Shown here: one piece after another, positions 5,389 to 8,294 of the stretch | Numbering within the stretch: the first letter of the stretch is position 1 | Layout of the letters: every line of letters begins with the position of its first letter | DNA from: Candidatus Saccharibacteria bacterium RIFCSPHIGHO2_02_FULL_47_12 | Lineage (GTDB): Bacteria; Patescibacteriota; Saccharimonadia; Saccharimonadales; JANWIN01 | Direction: 5' to 3' | Assembly (NCBI GenBank): GCA_001790455.1 | Contig: MGCP01000009.1 | Coordinates: forward strand, 1,081 to 9,374 | DNA length: 8,294 nucleotides | Position numbers and translations under genes: made by a program | Notes under the pieces: generated by a model | Databases searched by the model: none | What the model was told of the DNA's origin: nothing | Seen by the model: the letters and a program-made list of their open reading frames with translations, nothing else

Positions 5389-7854
5389 ATGCCGGTATTA
5401 ACTCAAAAACACAATAGCCCTCATCATGCTCATATTCGGAAGCTCGAGCTGCTATTTGTTGCAACTGCGTCTGTGGCTATTGTTACTAGCTGTGCTACTG
5501 GTTTTTTTCTGTACAAAAATCTCAAAGCGTCTCATGAGTCAACCAGCGGGGTGCAACAAAAGCTATCAGTGGATACTGCAGAATCACAGATGGGGACTGT
5601 TCACTCCAAGCTTGGTTTCACAGTAAAGTTTGATAAAAAACTTTTTAACTCTGATGCTACGGTTCTTAGGCCCGATGGCACTGCTGAGTCTTATAAAGAC
5701 GAAGAAGTGTTCAAACCCAATGACTTTGCTATTCTTAACATCTATAAAAATAATAAAACCAACAAAAAAACCAGCACAGTCAACGACGAACTGTCTGAAC
5801 TTTCAATTAATACCAACGTACGAAAAGATTTCTTTGAGCGTCGCAAATCAGAATTCGGCGATCTTAGTCAACTGGATCTTACAGAAAAATTTTATACACC
5901 AAAGACAGATGATCAAACAAAATATACACTATTACAAAAAAGCGATGAGACCATAGGGAACATTACCTATCGCAAGCTAGAATTTAGTGAAGAGAGCCAA
6001 CAATTAAGCAGCTTAAGCGGTAAACTTAAACCCTTAAAATATTACCTATATGTGACAGTCCAAAACAATCGTCCATACGCGGTTAAAATTACTGGTATTG
6101 GCCAAGAATCGCCAAACCTAGCGGCTTTTCAGAGTATACTTTATAACACTACTTATCCGTCGTTAGACAACGATGCGCAGCTTTCAGCCAACACTGGCCA
6201 AGAAACTGCTATGCCCGAGCATCGATCTTTATTGAGTGCTTTTTGGGGCAGACTCTCTCCCCAGGTGCATGCTGCAGTCTCTGACTCAAAGACTGCAACC
6301 ATTGATGATGAAACTATTAAAGTAGTAGCGACCAACACGCCCGCAGTGGTTCAAATTGCTAGTGCTTACTGTGGTGCTGTAACGATAGACGATGGACGAT
6401 ATGCTGTTAATGTACCTAACAGTTGTGTGCAGGCGGGTGGTACAGGCTTTTTTGTCTCGAGCGATGGTTATATTGCTACCAATGGCCACGTGATAAAGTT
6501 CACTCCAAGTGAGCTTGTTGCCATTAATTTTATGCAAGGGAATCCTAACGTCATAGTGCCGGTTATAGCCTTTGTAGCGGGTACAAATAATCCTGCTAAG
6601 ATTAATTCAATAATAAGTTCAATCAGTAATGATGAAGCTGCAATACAGCAAATCGCAAATTATATACTTACCGAACCACCTACAAGCTTTAAAGTCGCTC
6701 AAGAAATTTCCCAGTACGCAGTACAGCTAGGCACGGAGCCTATCAAACCAAATACCGGTGGCAATATCGAACAACTCTTTAGCTACACTGATGGTGTAGT
6801 CAAGGCAAGTTTAAAGGACTTAGATTTCAACTCAGCTGATTTGTATAGTGGGAACGGCTTTACTGCGTCTGATGTGGCACTTTTGAAAGTCGATGGCACT
6901 AAATACCCTTATGTTCATCTGGGAAGCATTGATGGTCTGACCCTAGGTTCCGGACTGACGGTTATTGGCTATCCTGGTCTTGCTGAAGAAAATGGCTTGA
7001 CTGATACTTCCACATCTCAGGCCACAGCAACAAAAGGTATCGTAAGCGCCCTTCGTGAGGCGACAGGTAACCGTAAAAAATTAATTCAATCAGACGTTTC
7101 CATTGACCACGGCAATAGTGGTGGGCCAGCTTTTAATAATAACGGCGAAGTGGTTGGCTTGGCCACATATGGTATAAAACTACCGGATAGCAGCGGTACT
7201 TTTAACTATATGCGCGATGTCCAGGATCTGAAGGACTTAATTGCAAAGAACAATATAAACCTTTCTCAAACTAGCAACACTCAAAGCCAGTGGGAGAAGG
7301 GTTTACAAAAGTTCTCAAAAGCACACTACAGCAAAGCCATCAAAAGTTTTGAGGCGGTATTAGTTGACTATCCAAATCACAATCTTGCCCAAAAATATAT
7401 TGATATTGCCAAAGATAAAATAGCTCATGGTGAGGAAGCAACAGATCCTAAATTCATCATCATTATGGTAACCGCATCAGTAATATTAGTTGGCGGTGGC
7501 ACGATCGTGCTAGTTCTGATTATCAAACATCGCCGACACTTGAAAAATTCAGGCATGTACCCTCCCACACAACCAGGCAACAGTTCAGTATTTACACCAC
7601 CACCAGCACCACCAGCACCGAATAACAACTCCTCAGGTACTTCATTGACTATCCAATCACCTGTGACTACACAGGCTAACGCGGTTTCCCCACAACAAAT
7701 TAACAACTCCAGCTCCACACCCTCATTAGTTCATACCCAATTGCCGCCGCAGCCCGCAAACAACCCTCAATTCATAGCAGGAAATTCAATGCAGCAGCAA
7801 ATTATTCAACCCTCGCAACAAGCTCCAGTAAATCAGGACAATAACTTAACATAA
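5389..7854 (+). CDS. Membrane-anchored trypsin-like (HtrA-related) serine protease
   Basis: This 821-residue multi-domain protein begins with a cytoplasmic N-terminus and a membrane helix (about 19-43). A VTSC at 32-35 loosely fits a lipobox, an alternative anchor. Residues about 71-270 form a strand-rich domain perhaps related to PsbP-like folds. The protease domain (about 300-620) has His367 in TNGHV, Asp495 in DVALLKV and Ser577 in GNSGGP, a complete S1 triad, plus Cys328 and Cys346, possibly bonded. His to Asp spans 128 residues, against 30 in E. coli DegP, so an insert of about 100 residues sits between them. No PDZ domain follows; instead one TPR-like helix pair (about 634-675) leads to a second membrane helix (689-712, followed by KHRRH). 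A Pro/Gln/Asn-rich tail (about 718-821) probably lies in the cytoplasm. The protease would act outside the membrane on unknown substrates. The ribosome site is weak (AGAAG, 5379-5383). The next gene is 24 bases away. Confidence 0.88.
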   Translation: MPVLTQKHNSPHHAHIRKLELLFVATASVAIVTSCATGFFLYKNLKASHESTSGVQQKLSVDTAESQMGTVHSKLGFTVKFDKKLFNSDATVLRPDGTAESYKDEEVFKPNDFAILNIYKNNKTNKKTSTVNDELSELSINTNVRKDFFERRKSEFGDLSQLDLTEKFYTPKTDDQTKYTLLQKSDETIGNITYRKLEFSEESQQLSSLSGKLKPLKYYLYVTVQNNRPYAVKITGIGQESPNLAAFQSILYNTTYPSLDNDAQLSANTGQETAMPEHRSLLSAFWGRLSPQVHAAVSDSKTATIDDETIKVVATNTPAVVQIASAYCGAVTIDDGRYAVNVPNSCVQAGGTGFFVSSDGYIATNGHVIKFTPSELVAINFMQGNPNVIVPVIAFVAGTNNPAKINSIISSISNDEAAIQQIANYILTEPPTSFKVAQEISQYAVQLGTEPIKPNTGGNIEQLFSYTDGVVKASLKDLDFNSADLYSGNGFTASDVALLKVDGTKYPYVHLGSIDGLTLGSGLTVIGYPGLAEENGLTDTSTSQATATKGIVSALREATGNRKKLIQSDVSIDHGNSGGPAFNNNGEVVGLATYGIKLPDSSGTFNYMRDVQDLKDLIAKNNINLSQTSNTQSQWEKGLQKFSKAHYSKAIKSFEAVLVDYPNHNLAQKYIDIAKDKIAHGEEATDPKFIIIMVTASVILVGGGTIVLVLIIKHRRHLKNSGMYPPTQPGNSSVFTPPPAPPAPNNNSSGTSLTIQSPVTTQANAVSPQQINNSSSTPSLVHTQLPPQPANNPQFIAGNSMQQQIIQPSQQAPVNQDNNLT

Positions 7855-7878
7855 AATAGCAGCATAGAGGTTAATACG

Positions 7879-8294
7879 ATGGACCCAAATATACAAAATC
7901 CAAACCAAACACCACCAAACGAACCAAATCCTCAAACCTCACTACCGAATCAGTTCGTACCTCAATCGCCGGTTATACCAAATCAGGTACCAAAAGAACC
8001 TCTGGATCACCCTCCACTAGAGCAATCAGGTGCGGGAGGTAACTTTCCTGGAGCGATGCAGTCACAAAATACAACTCTAGCTGGCGGTATGGTTTCACCC
8101 CTAGCACCAGGTGTTAATATCCAGAATGTCAGCAAGAGAAGATTTTCAGCAAGGTTTGTCACTAAGTTACTGATTATTTTAATAGCAATTTTCGCTCTTA
8201 TCGGAGCTGTGATTTATATTCTTACAGCACTTGGTAGTGGGCCAAAGAAGTACTCAACTGCAGACCTAGTTACCGAGAAACTGCCTAATGTCAG
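7879..8294 (+). CDS. Pro/Asn/Gln-tailed single-pass membrane protein, N-terminal part (cut by window end)
   Basis: The first 138 codons are visible and the frame is still open at the window edge. Residues 1-85 are low-complexity, rich in Pro, Asn and Gln (MDPNIQNPNQTPPNEPNPQ at the start). A basic patch KRRFSARFVTK (86-96) precedes a membrane helix (about 97-117, LLIILIAIFALIGAVIYILTA). After it, GSGPKKYSTADLVTEK begins what should be an outer domain. The basic patch places the tail in the cytoplasm by the positive-inside rule. AGAGG at 7866-7870 lies eight bases before the ATG. It is 24 bases behind the protease gene, whose own C-terminal tail has similar composition, so the two are probably co-transcribed and may work together. 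The function cannot be told without the missing part. Confidence 0.8.
   Translation, partial: MDPNIQNPNQTPPNEPNPQTSLPNQFVPQSPVIPNQVPKEPLDHPPLEQSGAGGNFPGAMQSQNTTLAGGMVSPLAPGVNIQNVSKRRFSARFVTKLLIILIAIFALIGAVIYILTALGSGPKKYSTADLVTEKLPNV

Noticed and set aside
7425..7718. 97-codon reverse-strand frame within the protease tail
   Set aside because: It is the complement of the low-complexity Pro/Asn/Gln tail and shows no start signal or recognisable protein.

Overview
The window looks like a chromosomal segment of a Candidatus Patescibacteria (CPR) bacterium, most probably Ca. Saccharibacteria (TM7). This assignment is an inference. It rests on four tandem proteins with a short basic leader followed by a GFAHIGLILL-type membrane segment and a GYYVA-type end, a pattern I associate with that lineage. 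It also rests on many small single-pass membrane proteins with no recognised family, and on Pro/Gln/Asn-rich tails next to membrane helices. TGA is used as an ordinary stop (1613-1615, 2680-2682, 4499-4501), which argues against the CPR lineages that read UGA as glycine. All genes are on the + strand.

Layout. 1-266 is the 3' end of prfB (release factor 2). 295-1615 holds two membrane proteins in close succession: a Q/P-tailed DUF4190-like protein with a pilin-like outer domain, and an unrecognised protein with a possible PH-like middle. 1616-1920 is a gene-free stretch containing a foldable segment (1735-1842) and a good promoter candidate (1856-1885). 1921-4501 is a tight operon of four membrane-anchored, externally exposed proteins sharing one N-terminal module. 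The first three also share a two-cysteine outer domain, while the fourth carries a different one. 4536-5075 is a multi-pass membrane protein of unknown function. 5115-5274 is a decayed second copy of the prfB 3' end. 5389-7854 is a large membrane-anchored trypsin-like serine protease, and 7879-8294 starts another Pro/Asn/Gln-tailed membrane protein cut by the window edge.

How it fits together. Apart from prfB, every gene encodes an envelope protein, so the block looks like a cell-surface module: anchored disulfide-containing domains, a surface protease, and proteins with disordered cytoplasmic tails. The main structural observation is that the 5-kb block from prfB to about 5114 is bracketed by an intact and a degenerate prfB tail. 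The two tails differ mostly at third codon positions. This suggests either insertion of the block at the 3' end of prfB, with the incoming copy restoring the gene, or an old duplication. No integrase or transposase is visible in the window.
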